Notes: generated by a model not told the origin, from the letters alone. DNA of 64,000 bases from an uncultured Dehalococcoidia bacterium (GCA_951812625.1 CATOSP010000002.1:1218880-1282879), one strand, 5' to 3'. Shown: positions 17,729 through 27,495, counted from the first letter of the stretch. Translations and numbers: made by a program.

Positions 17729-19810
17729 TCATGACGCTCGCATGATGCAGTTCCCGTAGTCATCAATCAGCGCGTCCCACCCAGGATTGATGATTACAGT
17801 GGAGTCCATCCCTTCCAGTATGGCAGGCCCTTTCAGTGTTTCCCCTAGCCTCAGTCCGCCTCGGTGGTATACCGGGCACGAGACGTACCCATCAGTTTCC
17901 TCAAAGAAGACCTGTCTCCGCTCTACTGCTGCTCTCCTTACCCCGTCGCCACCGACCGAAATCCTGGACATCTCGACATGACCCACCTGTCCCGATGCGG
18001 TAACTCTCAGAGTCACGATTTCTACCGCTTGCTCCAGAGAGAACCCGTACAGTTGCTCGTGACGCCGGTGGAACTCAGCGACCATATTCTCCAGGCCGTC
18101 CCGGTCCAGCTGGGAACCATTGGTCTCGGATTCGGTTCCGGTTCCAGTGTACTGGACAGTCAATTCCGAACCCTGGTGGGCGTAACGCAGGTCTGCCGAC
18201 CGTGCCAGACTGTGGCTGGCAACCGGAACGCCCTCCTCTCTGAGCCAGTCACGGCCCTCCCGTTCCAGTTCGGAATAGACTGCAGCAATTCCGTCCAGAT
18301 CGTAGTCTGGTGGCCTTTGCAGAAAGGTCCGTGCATAGTCGTTCTTGAATTCAGCGACCAGCAGTCCGTATGCCGAGGCTATCCCAGGATGAAGCGGCAC
18401 CACCACCGTACCGATTCCCAACAGGTTCGCGACATCTATGGCGTGCATTGGCCCGGCGCCACCGTAGGCCACCAGCGCAAAGTCCCTGGGGTCGTGGCCG
18501 CGCTCGACGCTGATGTTGCGTATGGCCCCGACCATCGCGTTATTGGCGATCTTCAAAATACCGCTGGCCGCGGAAGGAACGTCCAACCCGAGCTGCGAGG
18601 CTATATTATCGTCTATGGCTCTTTCTGCCGCGTCCCGGTCAAGAACAAGCTGCCCACCGGCTATTCGCGTATTCACCCGGCCCAAGGCCAGGTTCGCGTC
18701 GGTGACCGTTGGCCTGGTCGCCCCGTTGCCGTAGCACACGGGGCCAGGGTCCGCCCCTGCGCTGGAAGGCCCGACGGTTAGGCTGCCGTAGGGAGAGACC
18801 TCGGCGATGCTCCCTCCCCCGCATCCGATGGTCGCGATGTCCAGCATCGGCAGTTGGATGGGCCACTCTCCTAGTTTGCCGTTCAGGGTCATCCCCGGCT
18901 CCCGGTTGCGCAACAGCGAAACGTCGGTGCTGGTACCCCCCATGTCAAAAGAGATGCAGTCTTCGATTCTTGTAGTCTCTGCTACCTGCCCTGTGGCCAT
19001 GACTCCGGCCGCGGGACCGGAGAGGGCGGTGTAGACCGGCTGCCTGGCCGCCATGGCCGACCCGATCGTCCCGCCATTGGACTTCATTATAGAGAATGCT
19101 GCGCTGATGCCGAAGTCATCCAAGCTGTTCTTCAGGTTCTCGATATACACGCTTACTCGCGGGGTTACGTAGGCGTTCAGGACCGTCGTGATCGTCCGCT
19201 CATACTCCCGGTACACGGGCAGCACTTCTGACGACAAAGACACCGCTACGCCGGGGAGAGCCTCATACAGTATCTCTCTGGCCCGGCGCTCATTCTCGGG
19301 GTTTGCATAGGAGTTCAGGAAAGACACCGCGACGGATGAGATTCCGGCCTGCCTGAAATGGTCTGCCGCATCGCGTACACCCTCTTCGTCCATTGGCAGC
19401 AGCAAGCCACCGTCGTACCCGGTCCGTTCCCGCACCTCCAGGCAGTCCCGGGGCTGTACCGGGCGGTCTGGTTTCACCCATGAGTGGGGGTTGGCCAGCC
19501 TCGGCATACCGTGACGCGCTATCTCCAGCACGTACTTGAAACCCTCGGTGACCAGCAGGCCGACGGGTGCACCCCTATTTTCCAGCACCGAGTTGGTGGC
19601 GATGGTCGTGCCGTGGAAGATGTGGACTACCTCCGAAGGCTGGACGCCGTTGTCCGCGAGAATCCGCGCCAGACCGGTCATAAACCCCACGGCCGGGTCC
19701 TCTGGGGTCGATGGCGTCTTGAACACCCGCTGCGCGTTGGATTCTAGGTCGCACAGAACAATGTCAGTAAAAGTGCCGCCCACATCGACGGCTACTCCAT
19801 AGGTTCCCAT
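17729..19810 (-). CDS. hyuA: hydantoinase/oxoprolinase A family protein
   Basis: Protein of 693 residues with the actin-like ATPase start AVDVGGTFTDIVLCD (about 6-20), FHGTTIATNSVLENRGA, SFDMGGTSTDVSLL, and GGGSIAEVSPYGSLTVGPSSAGADPG. These are the phosphate and nucleotide loops of the HyuA/5-oxoprolinase N-terminal family. AAGGA precedes the ATG. It forms a two-gene unit with hyuB downstream. A broken VOC gene follows. The unit probably hydrolyses a cyclic amide or carboxylates a small ketone; which one is unknown. Confidence 0.93.
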   Translation of the reverse strand: MGTYGVAVDVGGTFTDIVLCDLESNAQRVFKTPSTPEDPAVGFMTGLARILADNGVQPSEVVHIFHGTTIATNSVLENRGAPVGLLVTEGFKYVLEIARHGMPRLANPHSWVKPDRPVQPRDCLEVRERTGYDGGLLLPMDEEGVRDAADHFRQAGISSVAVSFLNSYANPENERRAREILYEALPGVAVSLSSEVLPVYREYERTITTVLNAYVTPRVSVYIENLKNSLDDFGISAAFSIMKSNGGTIGSAMAARQPVYTALSGPAAGVMATGQVAETTRIEDCISFDMGGTSTDVSLLRNREPGMTLNGKLGEWPIQLPMLDIATIGCGGGSIAEVSPYGSLTVGPSSAGADPGPVCYGNGATRPTVTDANLALGRVNTRIAGGQLVLDRDAAERAIDDNIASQLGLDVPSAASGILKIANNAMVGAIRNISVERGHDPRDFALVAYGGAGPMHAIDVANLLGIGTVVVPLHPGIASAYGLLVAEFKNDYARTFLQRPPDYDLDGIAAVYSELEREGRDWLREEGVPVASHSLARSADLRYAHQGSELTVQYTGTGTESETNGSQLDRDGLENMVAEFHRRHEQLYGFSLEQAVEIVTLRVTASGQVGHVEMSRISVGGDGVRRAAVERRQVFFEETDGYVSCPVYHRGGLRLGETLKGPAILEGMDSTVIINPGWDALIDDYGNCIMRAS

Positions 19811-19977
19811 GTCATTCCTTACAGGTCCGAGTCACCGGCTTTTCCCGGTTGAGCTTGATGCTCGCAATAACAGCCTTGCGGGCGCTCGGGAAACTACTGT
19901 CGCCTGAAACGGTATCAGTGTCCTAATGGGGCCGTCATGTCCTTGCGCAATACCCGCGCCCTTGGCAGTATAGGCCA

Positions 19978-20724
19978 ATGAACACTGTGGACGAAACGCT
20001 GGTCAGAGAAATCCCGGACTATCGCGGAGAGACGGTCACTTACGAAGTGCCCATCACCGCCTACCCTACGTCATCCGGCATAATGATCATCAACTCTCCC
20101 GGTTCCGGGGAGCTTAAAGATGGACGGCATGACCGTTGGAAGAAGCTGGGCCTGTACCTCCAGAGTCGTGGCATCGCCACCCTCGTTACCTACAACGCGC
20201 CCCGGCCAGACTTCGAGGTCCAATTGCCGTGGGAACCCTACTCCCACCAGGGGGCAAGTTGGAACCAACTGCTGGTTGATACTATCTCTCACGTGACCGA
20301 CTTTTGCATGGAACATGCTCAGGAACTGTGCGGGACTGCCGCTCCAGCCATATATATGGCCGGGTTCTCCTCCGGCGGTTCTGCCGTAGGGGCAGTGGCC
20401 TGGCGTTACTCCCAAGTCAAGCGCATTCTGCTCCTATCCACCTACGACAGCGTGGGCGACCCTTTCTACATCGGAATCGAAGAGTTTGCTGGCGATATAT
20501 TTATCGCTTTCGGTAGCCAAGACCCGATGGCCGGGCTCCTGGCCTACGTGCTGCAGGCAGGGCCATTGTCAGCCCGGTCCCTGCACATCCGAGAGGTGCC
20601 TGACTGCAATCACCGTTTCAGCGGTGCCACCAACAGCCGGATCCTTAGCAACGCCTTCCTCTGGGCGTTCCATGAATTTCCTGATTTCCCTTCCCCCGAG
20701 GGCGGTCTTCAGCTCTACGAATAG
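19978..20724 (+). CDS. alpha/beta hydrolase-like protein
   Basis: Protein of 248 residues with a serine nucleophile elbow GFSSGG (about residues 124-129), preceded by IYMA, a likely acid in GSQDPMA and a histidine in DCNHRF. It resembles the small group of hydrolases with an N-terminal phosphate-like loop NSPGSGELKDGR. No signal peptide. The ribosome-binding site is weak. It is divergent from hyuA (167 bp between them) and convergent with the GMC oxidoreductase. Substrate unknown; esterase or thioesterase activity is a guess. Confidence 0.8.
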   Translation: MNTVDETLVREIPDYRGETVTYEVPITAYPTSSGIMIINSPGSGELKDGRHDRWKKLGLYLQSRGIATLVTYNAPRPDFEVQLPWEPYSHQGASWNQLLVDTISHVTDFCMEHAQELCGTAAPAIYMAGFSSGGSAVGAVAWRYSQVKRILLLSTYDSVGDPFYIGIEEFAGDIFIAFGSQDPMAGLLAYVLQAGPLSARSLHIREVPDCNHRFSGATNSRILSNAFLWAFHEFPDFPSPEGGLQLYE

Positions 20725-20749
20725 ATTCCAAAGCCGGTCCCAAGTCAGC

Positions 20750-22294
20750 CTATTGCCCCTCCGAGGCGATCCAGTGGGCTACCCTCTCTCCGATCATTAT
20801 GGTGGTGCAGTTGGTGTTGGCGCGGATAACATCGGGCATGACCGATGCGTCGGCAACCCGAAGTCCGTCGACGCCATGGACACGGCAGTGTTGGTCAACC
20901 ACAGCCATTGGGTCGTTGTCCGGACCCATTTTGCACGTACCGGAGAGGTGTTGACCGATCCAGACATTTTCCAACATCCACGAATCGAGGGTCTCGTCGG
21001 ACACCAGGTCTTCCTCGGTGGGTGAAACCAAACCGTCAACGATGTTGTTGAACGCCTCGTGCTCCACCAGCTTCAGTGCGATGCGCACACCCTCCCTCAG
21101 CCTTTCCCGGTCCCATTCCTCCTCGAGGTATCGGCAGTCGATGAAGGGCTGCACTGTTGGGTCGGTGGATGTAAGGCGTACTTCGCCTGACCCCACCGCC
21201 AACTCCAACATGCACGTCATCCGCACGCCCTCGTTGGCGAAGGGATCACCCCCCAAGGGAGTAGCGAAGGACGACGGGAATATCTGCATGTCGTTCCTGG
21301 CATCGGATCCTCCCGACGTGTATCGCAGCACAGTCTGGATCCTCGGACCGTTCGGGTCCTGCGGGAAGTCGGGCTTGGCCGCCAGACGGATGGGCACAAG
21401 CGGGTGGTCGCGCAGGTTTTGTCCGACGCCTGGCAGGTCCTTGACTACCGGGATTCCCAAGTTCTGCAAATGCTCGTCCGGCCCGACGCCTGACAACATC
21501 AATATCTGGGGCGACGCTATAGCTCCCGCGCTCAGGACGATCTCCTCCCCCTCCACCTTGAAGATTTCTCCGCCGCTTTCGACCTCAACCCCGGTTGCCC
21601 GCTTGCCCTCGAAGATAATGCGGTTAACGTGGATGTTGGCGCGAATGGTCAGGTTGATGCGGTGGCGGTTGGGGTTGATGTAGCTGATGGCCGTGCTCAT
21701 CCTGACCCCGTTGGGGTTGTTCATCGGGAATGGCCCGACGCCCCACGAATCGGGATGGTTATGGTCGTAAGTTTCAGGATATCCTACAGCGACGCAGGCT
21801 GCATAGAACGCTTCCTGTATCGTGGACCACGCCTCCCGCTTGTGCCTCCGAACCGGGACCGGCCCGTCGAATCCGTGGAAGTCGTCCCGGATGTCCATGT
21901 CAGACTCTGCTGCCCGGAAGAAGGGGAGGACGTTGACGTAACTCCACTCGTCGTTGCCCCAAGATGCCCAACGGTCATAGTCCTCTGGCACGCCGCGCAG
22001 GAACACCTGCCCGTTGATGGCGCTGGTGCCGCCGACTACCCTCCCTCTGGGCACGGCTACAGGCTCCTGTTGGCTGCGAGAGCCACTGCCCACGAAGGAC
22101 CAGTTGTGGGGCGCTCCCATCTCTGATGCAGTGGGAGTATAGCCATATTTTAGGTCGTCAGGTGTGTTCTCAAGATCAGGATAGTCTGGCCCCGCTTCGA
22201 GGAGCAATACGGACCGTCCCGGGTCTTCCGACAACCGGGTCGCTAGTGTCCCTCCAGCGGACCCTGCGCCTATGACAATCACGTCGTACTTCAA
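20750..22294 (-). CDS. GMC family FAD-dependent alcohol oxidoreductase (choline dehydrogenase-like)
   Basis: Flavoprotein of 514 residues. The N-terminal FAD-binding GAGSAG (9-14), LLEAGPD, the GMC signature around RGRVVGGTSAINGQVFLRG, and the second signature in LSAGAIASPQILMLSGVGP are present. The C terminus has HLSGTCKMG, containing the catalytic His, and ANTNCTTIMIGERVA. The start is TTG 22294, supported by GAGGAGGGAG upstream and by a close paralogue at 50080 that starts identically with ATG. It oxidises an alcohol to an aldehyde; substrate unknown. Confidence 0.93.
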   Translation of the reverse strand: MKYDVIVIGAGSAGGTLATRLSEDPGRSVLLLEAGPDYPDLENTPDDLKYGYTPTASEMGAPHNWSFVGSGSRSQQEPVAVPRGRVVGGTSAINGQVFLRGVPEDYDRWASWGNDEWSYVNVLPFFRAAESDMDIRDDFHGFDGPVPVRRHKREAWSTIQEAFYAACVAVGYPETYDHNHPDSWGVGPFPMNNPNGVRMSTAISYINPNRHRINLTIRANIHVNRIIFEGKRATGVEVESGGEIFKVEGEEIVLSAGAIASPQILMLSGVGPDEHLQNLGIPVVKDLPGVGQNLRDHPLVPIRLAAKPDFPQDPNGPRIQTVLRYTSGGSDARNDMQIFPSSFATPLGGDPFANEGVRMTCMLELAVGSGEVRLTSTDPTVQPFIDCRYLEEEWDRERLREGVRIALKLVEHEAFNNIVDGLVSPTEEDLVSDETLDSWMLENVWIGQHLSGTCKMGPDNDPMAVVDQHCRVHGVDGLRVADASVMPDVIRANTNCTTIMIGERVAHWIASEGQ

Positions 22295-22376
22295 GGCTCC
22301 CTCCTCAATTTGACCAATGCTGGCATATTCTGGAATACCAACCAGAGGACATTAACGGATAACACTCAGAAACTCA

Positions 22377-22875
22377 TCAGCTCTCATCACGGTCTTCTGG
22401 CAAGGATATACCTTCTACGTTGGGACCTAGTAGACTCCCGCGTTTGCGTTGGAACGGGTGGTTGGCCGCCACGGTGAAACGGTATCAGATGTATGTGGCC
22501 CACCACACGCCGAAAGCACACAGCCCGATGTGGCCACACCCATGACGACCAGAGTGTTTCCACGCATTTTCCGTAGCCCAACGTCCAGCGTGGTAGCGGG
22601 AAATGGTCCTGCCCCTGTATTGGTAATCACGATCTCGCCAACGGCTGGAGTTTCCCTTGGTGAATTTCCACGGTGGGTACATCTTCCACGAGGGCCCCAC
22701 CGCGATGCACATCGTATTTGACAGGGATTCATGCTCCTCTGGCTCCCTCCAGTACCCGTGCACTGTTACGGATCACCGCCACTGGCTCGCTTGCTTCGTT
22801 GGTCACTATCCGCTGCTGAAAGTTCATGATCAGAACGGTGGTCCTGTCCCTGCCAATGACAGCTTGCTGTGTCAA
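22377..22875 (-). pseudogene. decayed isochorismatase-family cysteine hydrolase
   Basis: Three reading frames together rebuild an isochorismatase-like protein. From TTG 22875, with GAGGAG upstream, the first frame gives LTQQAVIGRDRTTVLIMNF and VLEGARGA, then TGA, then IPVKYDVHRGG. The second frame carries TLVVMGVATSGCVLS, which is the family's catalytic Cys motif. The third frame gives WWATYI, TGA and YRFTVAANH, matching the segment after that Cys. At least two frameshifts and two nonsense codons are needed, so the gene is inactive. It lies between a GMC gene and the mobile-element mosaic. Confidence 0.8.
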
Positions 22876-23102
22876 GGTTTACTCTCCTCGATGGGCGAAG
22901 GTGATGATTCTCTAGGAAAGGATGCTCATCACACGACTCTTCTTTCCTTAGTTTCCTTATTTGGCAATTATATGTCTAGTCCACACACATTCGAACCCTG
23001 CCGACTCAAATCGTACAGGTCCCCGTTTCCACCAGTACTGACCCTAGGCTGCGACGCTGGCCCATCGGCTCCACAAACGCTCTTCAACGCCCATGTCCCT
23101 AT

Positions 23103-23164
23103 TACTACAGTCGCACTAATTCTGATTTGGAAATCCCGGTCTCGAATTCGACTTGATTTCGTTA
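23103..23164 (+). mobile_element. left half of a MITE, interrupted by an IS5-like element
   Basis: These 62 bp are identical to 27353-27414, the left part of a complete MITE with IS701-like ends (TACTACAGTCGCA). At 23164 the IS5-like element begins. The right half of this MITE is not found after the IS5-like element, where an IS701-like element starts instead, so a later rearrangement removed it. Confidence 0.85.
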
Positions 23165-23930
23165 TGGGGTGTCGTCAAAACAATGAGAGGGTGGTAAATT
23201 GCTGGAAACGGGGAGAGTGTGGGAGGTGGGGAGTATGACGGCAGCGCACCGGCGCCACGATATGGCTGATGATGTTTGGGAGAGGCTGAGGCCGTACCTA
23301 CCCGTGGGAGAGGGCAAGAGAGGCCGGCCGTCCCATGACAACCGGCGGTTTATCGACGCCGTGTGCTGGATACTGCGCACCGGCGCTCCCTGGCGTGATC
23401 TGTCCCCGAACTACGGAGATTGAAAGAACACCCATCGCCGCTTCTGCCGCTGGCGGGACCGGGGCGTGTGGGCCGGACTGTTGGAGGCAGTGATGGATGA
23501 CCCCGATTTCGAGTGGCTGATGATTGATTCCAGCTACATCAAAGCCCATCCCCGCAGTGCCGGGGCCCGGGGCGGAAAGCAGGCCATAGCCCGCACAAAA
23601 GGGGGCTGAACAGCAAGCTGCACCTGGCAGTGGACTCCCACGGAATGCCGGTACGGCTGGCGGATAAAGCCTATGACACCAACGAAATCATAGCCGCTGC
23701 CACGGAGTTGGGAATGGAGCCGGTGATACCACCCAAGAGCAACCGGAAGGAGAAGCGGGGCTATGACCGGGCGCTGTACAGGTTGCGGCACTTGGTGGAG
23801 AACGGTTTCCTGGATTTCAAGCAGTGGCGCGGGGTGGCGACCCGTTATGCCAGGAGAACGGCGTCATACCTGGCAGCCTGTCAACTCCGGGCAGTGATGA
23901 TCTGGAGCAAACTCTTTTGACGACACCCCA
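23165..23930 (+). mobile_element. IS5-family (IS427-like) insertion sequence with perfect 16-bp inverted repeats
   Basis: The 766-bp element starts TGGGGTGTCGTCAAAA and ends with the exact reverse complement. It is flanked by TA on both sides, inside the TTAG sequence of a MITE. The transposase inside is inactive. Confidence 0.85.
23235..23920 (+). pseudogene. IS5-like transposase, disrupted
   Basis: The N-terminal part (DDVWERLRPYLP, CWILRTGAPWRDLSPNYGD) stops at TGA where relatives have Trp (GDWKNTHRRF); reading on gives KNTHRRFCRWRDRGVW and the first catalytic Asp in LMIDSSYIKAHP. A frameshift near 23608 leads to LNSKLHLAVDSHGMPVR, then directly LADKAYDTNEI with the second Asp. About 25 residues normally found between these are missing. 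The last Asp/Glu region is RHLVENGFLDFKQWR. A nonsense codon, a frameshift and an internal deletion make it non-functional, though the terminal repeats remain perfect. Confidence 0.85.
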
Positions 23931-23933
23931 TAG

Positions 23934-25340
23934 TACTACAGTCGCAGATTAAGAAGAGGTAGAATTGGGTCAGTTGTTTGGCAATGAGGTGAGGCGGTGG
24001 TTGTTGGGAGAGATGAGGTGGCGGAGGTAGCCCGGCGGGCCGATGGCATAGAACGGGTGCATGAGTGCATCGCCGGCCGGTTCCGGCGGCCGGAGCCGCG
24101 CCGCCGGGCTCTGGCATATCTGCGAGGACTACTCAGTCCGGTGGAACGGAAGAACGGCTGGCAACTGGCGGAGCAGGCCGGCGACGCCACCCCCGATGGA
24201 GTGCAACGCCTGCTGTACAACTACCGGTGCGATGCCGACCTGGTCCGGGATGACCTCGGAGGCTATGTGGTGGAGCATCCGGGCTGTGGCCGACGGGGTA
24301 GTGGTGGTGGACGAGACGGGGTTTCTCAAGAAAGGGGACAAGTCCGTCGGGGTGCAGAGGCAGTACAGCGGCACGGCAGGGCGGATCGAAAACTGTCAGC
24401 TCGGCGTATTCCTGGCCTATGCCTCAGCCAAAGGCAGAACGCTGCTGGACCGGGAATTGTACCTGCCCCAGGTATGGGCGGAGGACTGGCAGCGGCGGCG
24501 GGATGCAGGGGTGCCGGATTGTGCAGGCTTTTGGACCAAGCCGCAACTGGCCCGGCTGATGCTGGGGCGTGCGCTGGAATCGGGTGTTCCCTTCGCCTGG
24601 TTTACCGGGGACGAGGTCTACGGCAGCGACCGGAACCTGAGGCTGTGGCTGGAACGCAAGGAGATTCCGCATGTCATGGCCATAAAGAGCAACGAGAAGC
24701 TGTGGGCTTTGACAGACAGGGGACCGCTGCAGGTGAGGGCGGACCGGTTGGCGTCTCAGGTTGACGAAACCAACTGGGTCAGATGCAGCGCCGGGAATGG
24801 CGCCAAGGGCCCCCGGGTCTACGACTGGGCCGCCGTGGATATTCGCCTCCTGAGAGACCTGGCAAGGGCCACTGGCTGCTGGCCGGCGCAGCGTGGCCAA
24901 GCCTGAGGAGTTGTCCTGCTATGTGTGCTTCGGCCCGGCGGGCGCCAGCCTGGAGGATCTGGCAAGAGTGGCCGGGACCCGGTGGGCGATAGAGGAATGC
25001 TTCGAGGACGCCAAGGGAGAGGTGGGACTGGACCAGTACGAGGTGCGGCGGTGGGACGGCTGGTACCGGCACATCACCCTGGCCATGCTGGCCCAGGCCT
25101 GTCTGACGGTAATCAGGCATCATGCGTTGGGACAGGGGAAAAGGGGGGCCGCTACGGCCCCGGTGAAGAGCTGATTCCCGTGACCGTCCCGGAGGTGCGG
25201 GGGTTGCTCACACGCCTGGTATGGACGGAAAGCCAGCCGCCTGATTTCATCCTCCACTGGTCGTGGTGGCGCCGTCGCCACCAAGCCAGAGCCCAACGGT
25301 GCCACTACAGACGTCGCCTATCAAATCTGCGACTGTAGTA
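23934..25340 (+). mobile_element. IS701-family insertion sequence with 17-bp inverted repeats
   Basis: The 1407-bp element begins TACTACAGTCGCAGATT and ends with its exact inverse. The left flank is ATAG and the right flank CTAG; they differ, so the original target duplication is lost or the element took part in a rearrangement. Its ends match those of the two MITEs in the window. Confidence 0.85.
23997..25338 (+). pseudogene. IS701-like transposase, frameshifted at least three times
   Basis: Frame one gives the N-terminal part (RALAYLRGLLSPVERKNGW, then LRDD-like RDDLGGYVVEH). Near 24270 the frame changes and gives the DDE core: VVVVDETGFLKKGDKSVG, QYSGTAGRIENCQ and WFTGDEVYGSDRNLR. Near 24880 it changes again ([31 protein letters not shown] with the catalytic Glu). 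A last shift near 25130 leads into PEVRGLLTRLVW and ILHWSWWRRRHQ. Family membership is clear from the motif order; no full-length protein can be made. Confidence 0.85.
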
Positions 25341-25440
25341 CTAGCCTCCCTTTATCATTAGCCTTCAACGACTGCTCGACGCTGTGGCCGATACTCTTAC
25401 CAATATGCGATTGCCCTGTCATGGACAGCAGGGTCTTTTA

Positions 25441-26527
25441 CTGACGAGTGAATGAATAAGTAAACATTGGAGCGGGCTTGTGGGATAATCGTCCACATGA
25501 ATAAGGAGAGGGCTGAGCACTCAAGGGGATGGATGGAAGCCCGCCGGCTCCGGGCTTGGGAACTGCTGCAGAAGGGTTGGAAACAAATCGAGGTGGCCGA
25601 GGCCCTGGGGGGTTCCCGCGGGGCAGTGAGCCGGTGGGCGGCCCTGGCCCGGCAGGAAGGCTCCCAAGCCCTGCGGCGGCGCAAGCCTCCGGGAGGACCA
25701 CGCAAACTGCAGGACGACCAACTGGCCCAACTCCCGGAGTTGCTACAGCGGGGGCCCGGTAGCTTCGGGTTTTCCGGGGAGATCTGGACCAGGGCACGGA
25801 TTGCTCAAGCGATCCGGCAGGAATTCGGTGTCTCCTATCACCCTACCCAGGTGGGGAGGCTGCTCAAGCAATGCGGCTTCAGCCTGCAAAAGCCAACCCT
25901 GCGCGCCTCCCAACGGAACGAGGACGCCATCAGGGACTGGCGGGACCGGCGCTTCCCGGAACTGAAAAAAGGCCCTGGCTGAAGGCAGAACCATCCTGTG
26001 GGCTGACGAATCGGGCTTTTACCTGCTCCCTTCCCTGCTGCGCACCTGGGCGCCGGTGGGCCGGACCCCGGTAATCCGCCGCAAGTTGAGCCGCGAGCGC
26101 CTGAGCGCCATCAGCGCCGTCAGCATGACCGGAGAACTCTACCTGGCGGCGCAGGGCCACTCCTACAAGGGGGCGGACATAATCAGCTTTCTGGAGCAGT
26201 TGCTGGAGGAGATAGAGGGCAGTTTGCTGGTGATCTGGGACGGGGCGCCCGTCCATCGCAGCCGGGCGGTGAAGGAATGGCTGGCTCGGGGCGCAGCCCG
26301 GCGCATCCAACTGGAACAGTTGCCCGGCTACGCCCCGGAGTTGAACCCTGACGAGGGGGTCTGACGTTACCTGAAACGGGTGGAATTGAAGAACCTGGTC
26401 TGTGCCGGCCTGGAACAGTTGGGGCGAGAGTTCCGGGCGGCAGCGGGGAGGTTGCTGAGCAAGCCCGAGGTGCTGCGCTCCTGTATCAGGGAAGTAGATT
26501 ATGTTTACTAACTCATTCACTCGTCAG
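25441..26527 (+). mobile_element. IS630-family insertion sequence
   Basis: Ends are imperfect inverted repeats: CTGACGAGTGAATGA on the left and its inverse TCATTCACTCGTCAG on the right, extending inward with mismatches to ATGTTTAC. TTA flanks both ends, agreeing with TA-targeted insertion. The 100 bp between this and the IS701-like element hold nothing recognisable. Its right end abuts the second IS5-like element. Confidence 0.8.
25497..26511 (+). pseudogene. IS630-like transposase with frameshift and nonsense codon
   Basis: The N-terminal part has a helix-turn-helix (GWKQIEVAEALGGSRGAVSRW). At the A6 run near 25966 the frame ends (KKGPG, TGA); a +1 shift restores KKALAEGRTILWADESGFY with the first catalytic Asp. 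The second Asp is in LLVIWDGAPVHRS. In LNPDEGV the codon that should be Trp is TGA, then RYLKRVELKNL continues in frame to TAA at 26511. The A6 run might be a recoding site, but the nonsense codon makes inactivation likely. Confidence 0.82.
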
Positions 26528-26529
26528 TT

Positions 26530-27347
26530 AAGAGACAGTAGAATGTAAATCCAGTAGGGCCAGTGTGGTGGAGGGGTAAGGGTATGGAAGGACGTCAGAT
26601 CAGCGGTGATCAGTGGCAACGGATTGAAGGATTCCTGCCTGGCCGGCCTGATTCGGTGGGCGTGACTGCCAGAGACAACCGACTGTTTGTAGATGGGGTT
26701 CTCCGGGTGTTGCGCAGCGGCGCGGAATGGAAGGACCTGCCGGAAGGGTACGGCAAGTGGAAGACGGCCCACAAGCGCTACACCCGCTGGGCCAGGGCTG
26801 GTATTTGGAAAAAGGTATTTCAGGTGTTGCTGGATGACCCGGACAACCGGTATGTGATGATTGACTCCACGATAGTGCGGACTCACCAGCAGGCGGTGTG
26901 TGGTAAAGGGGGGGCCAAGGTGAGGCTGTGGGGCGGTCCCGGGGAGGGCTGAGCACCAAGATACACATGGTGACCGATGCCCAAGGACAACCGATGCGCT
27001 TTGTCCTTACCGGAGGTCAGGAGGCCGATGGACCCCAGGCCATACCCCTGCTGACCGGTATCGAGACTGAGGCGGTGATTGCCGACAAGGGGTATGAAAG
27101 CAACGGGATACTGGCCTTCATCCAGGAGCAGGCGGCAGCAGCAGTCATCCCGCCCAAGTCCAACCGGAAGGAACCTTGGGACTACGACCGAGCATTGTAC
27201 CGGGAACGTAATCTGATTGAACGAGCCTTTAACAAGCTGAAGCAGTGGCGGCGTCTGGCCACCAGGTATGATCGGAAAAGTCTCTACTTCCTGTCAGCCC
27301 TGCATCTGGTTGCCGCCATTACCTGGAGTCACTAATTGTCGATTAGC
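26530..27347 (+). mobile_element. second IS5-family (IS427-like) element, apparently intact
   Basis: Weak terminal inverted repeats are seen: TAAGAGACAGTAG on the left and the inverse of TAATCGACAATTAG on the right; exact limits are approximate. The element lies back to back with the IS630-like element on the left and the MITE on the right. Confidence 0.6.
26584..27335 (+). CDS. IS5/IS427-like transposase made by -1 frameshift
   Basis: First part starts at ATG 26584 (MEGRQISGDQW), with GGAGGGGTAAGGGT upstream, and includes the first catalytic Asp in VMIDSTIVRTHQQA. It reads into a run of A3G7 near 26909-26919. A -1 slip there gives the conserved bridge QGEAVGRSRGGLSTKIH, then the second Asp in VIADKGYESN and the Glu region RERNLIERAFNKLKQWRR, ending at 27335. 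Programmed -1 frameshifting is usual for this IS group, so this copy may be the only active transposase in the cluster. Without frameshifting the first frame ends at 26952. Confidence 0.8.
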
Positions 27348-27352
27348 CTTAG

Positions 27353-27495
27353 TACTACAGTCGCACTAATTCTGATTTGGAAATCCCGGTCTCGAATTCG
27401 ACTTGATTTCGTTAGGATTGGAGACTTCGGCCGTAGCCAGACGTTGCGATTTTAGGAGCGTCTAAGACTCCCAATGGCTATCTGCGACTGTGGTA
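27353..27495. mobile_element. 143-bp MITE with IS701-like ends and TTAG duplication
   Basis: Left end TACTACAGTCGCA and right end TGCGACTGTGGTA are inverted repeats matching the IS701-like element at 23934 with one mismatch. Direct TTAG copies flank it (27349-27352 and 27496-27499), agreeing with the YTAR target duplication known for IS701. No coding capacity. Its left 62 bp recur at 23103. Confidence 0.88.

Noticed and set aside
23235-26511. TGA codons in the IS5-like and IS630-like transposases as recoded Sec or Trp
   Set aside because: They sit at Trp positions of genes that also need frameshifts, and UGA is used as a stop in neighbouring intact genes.
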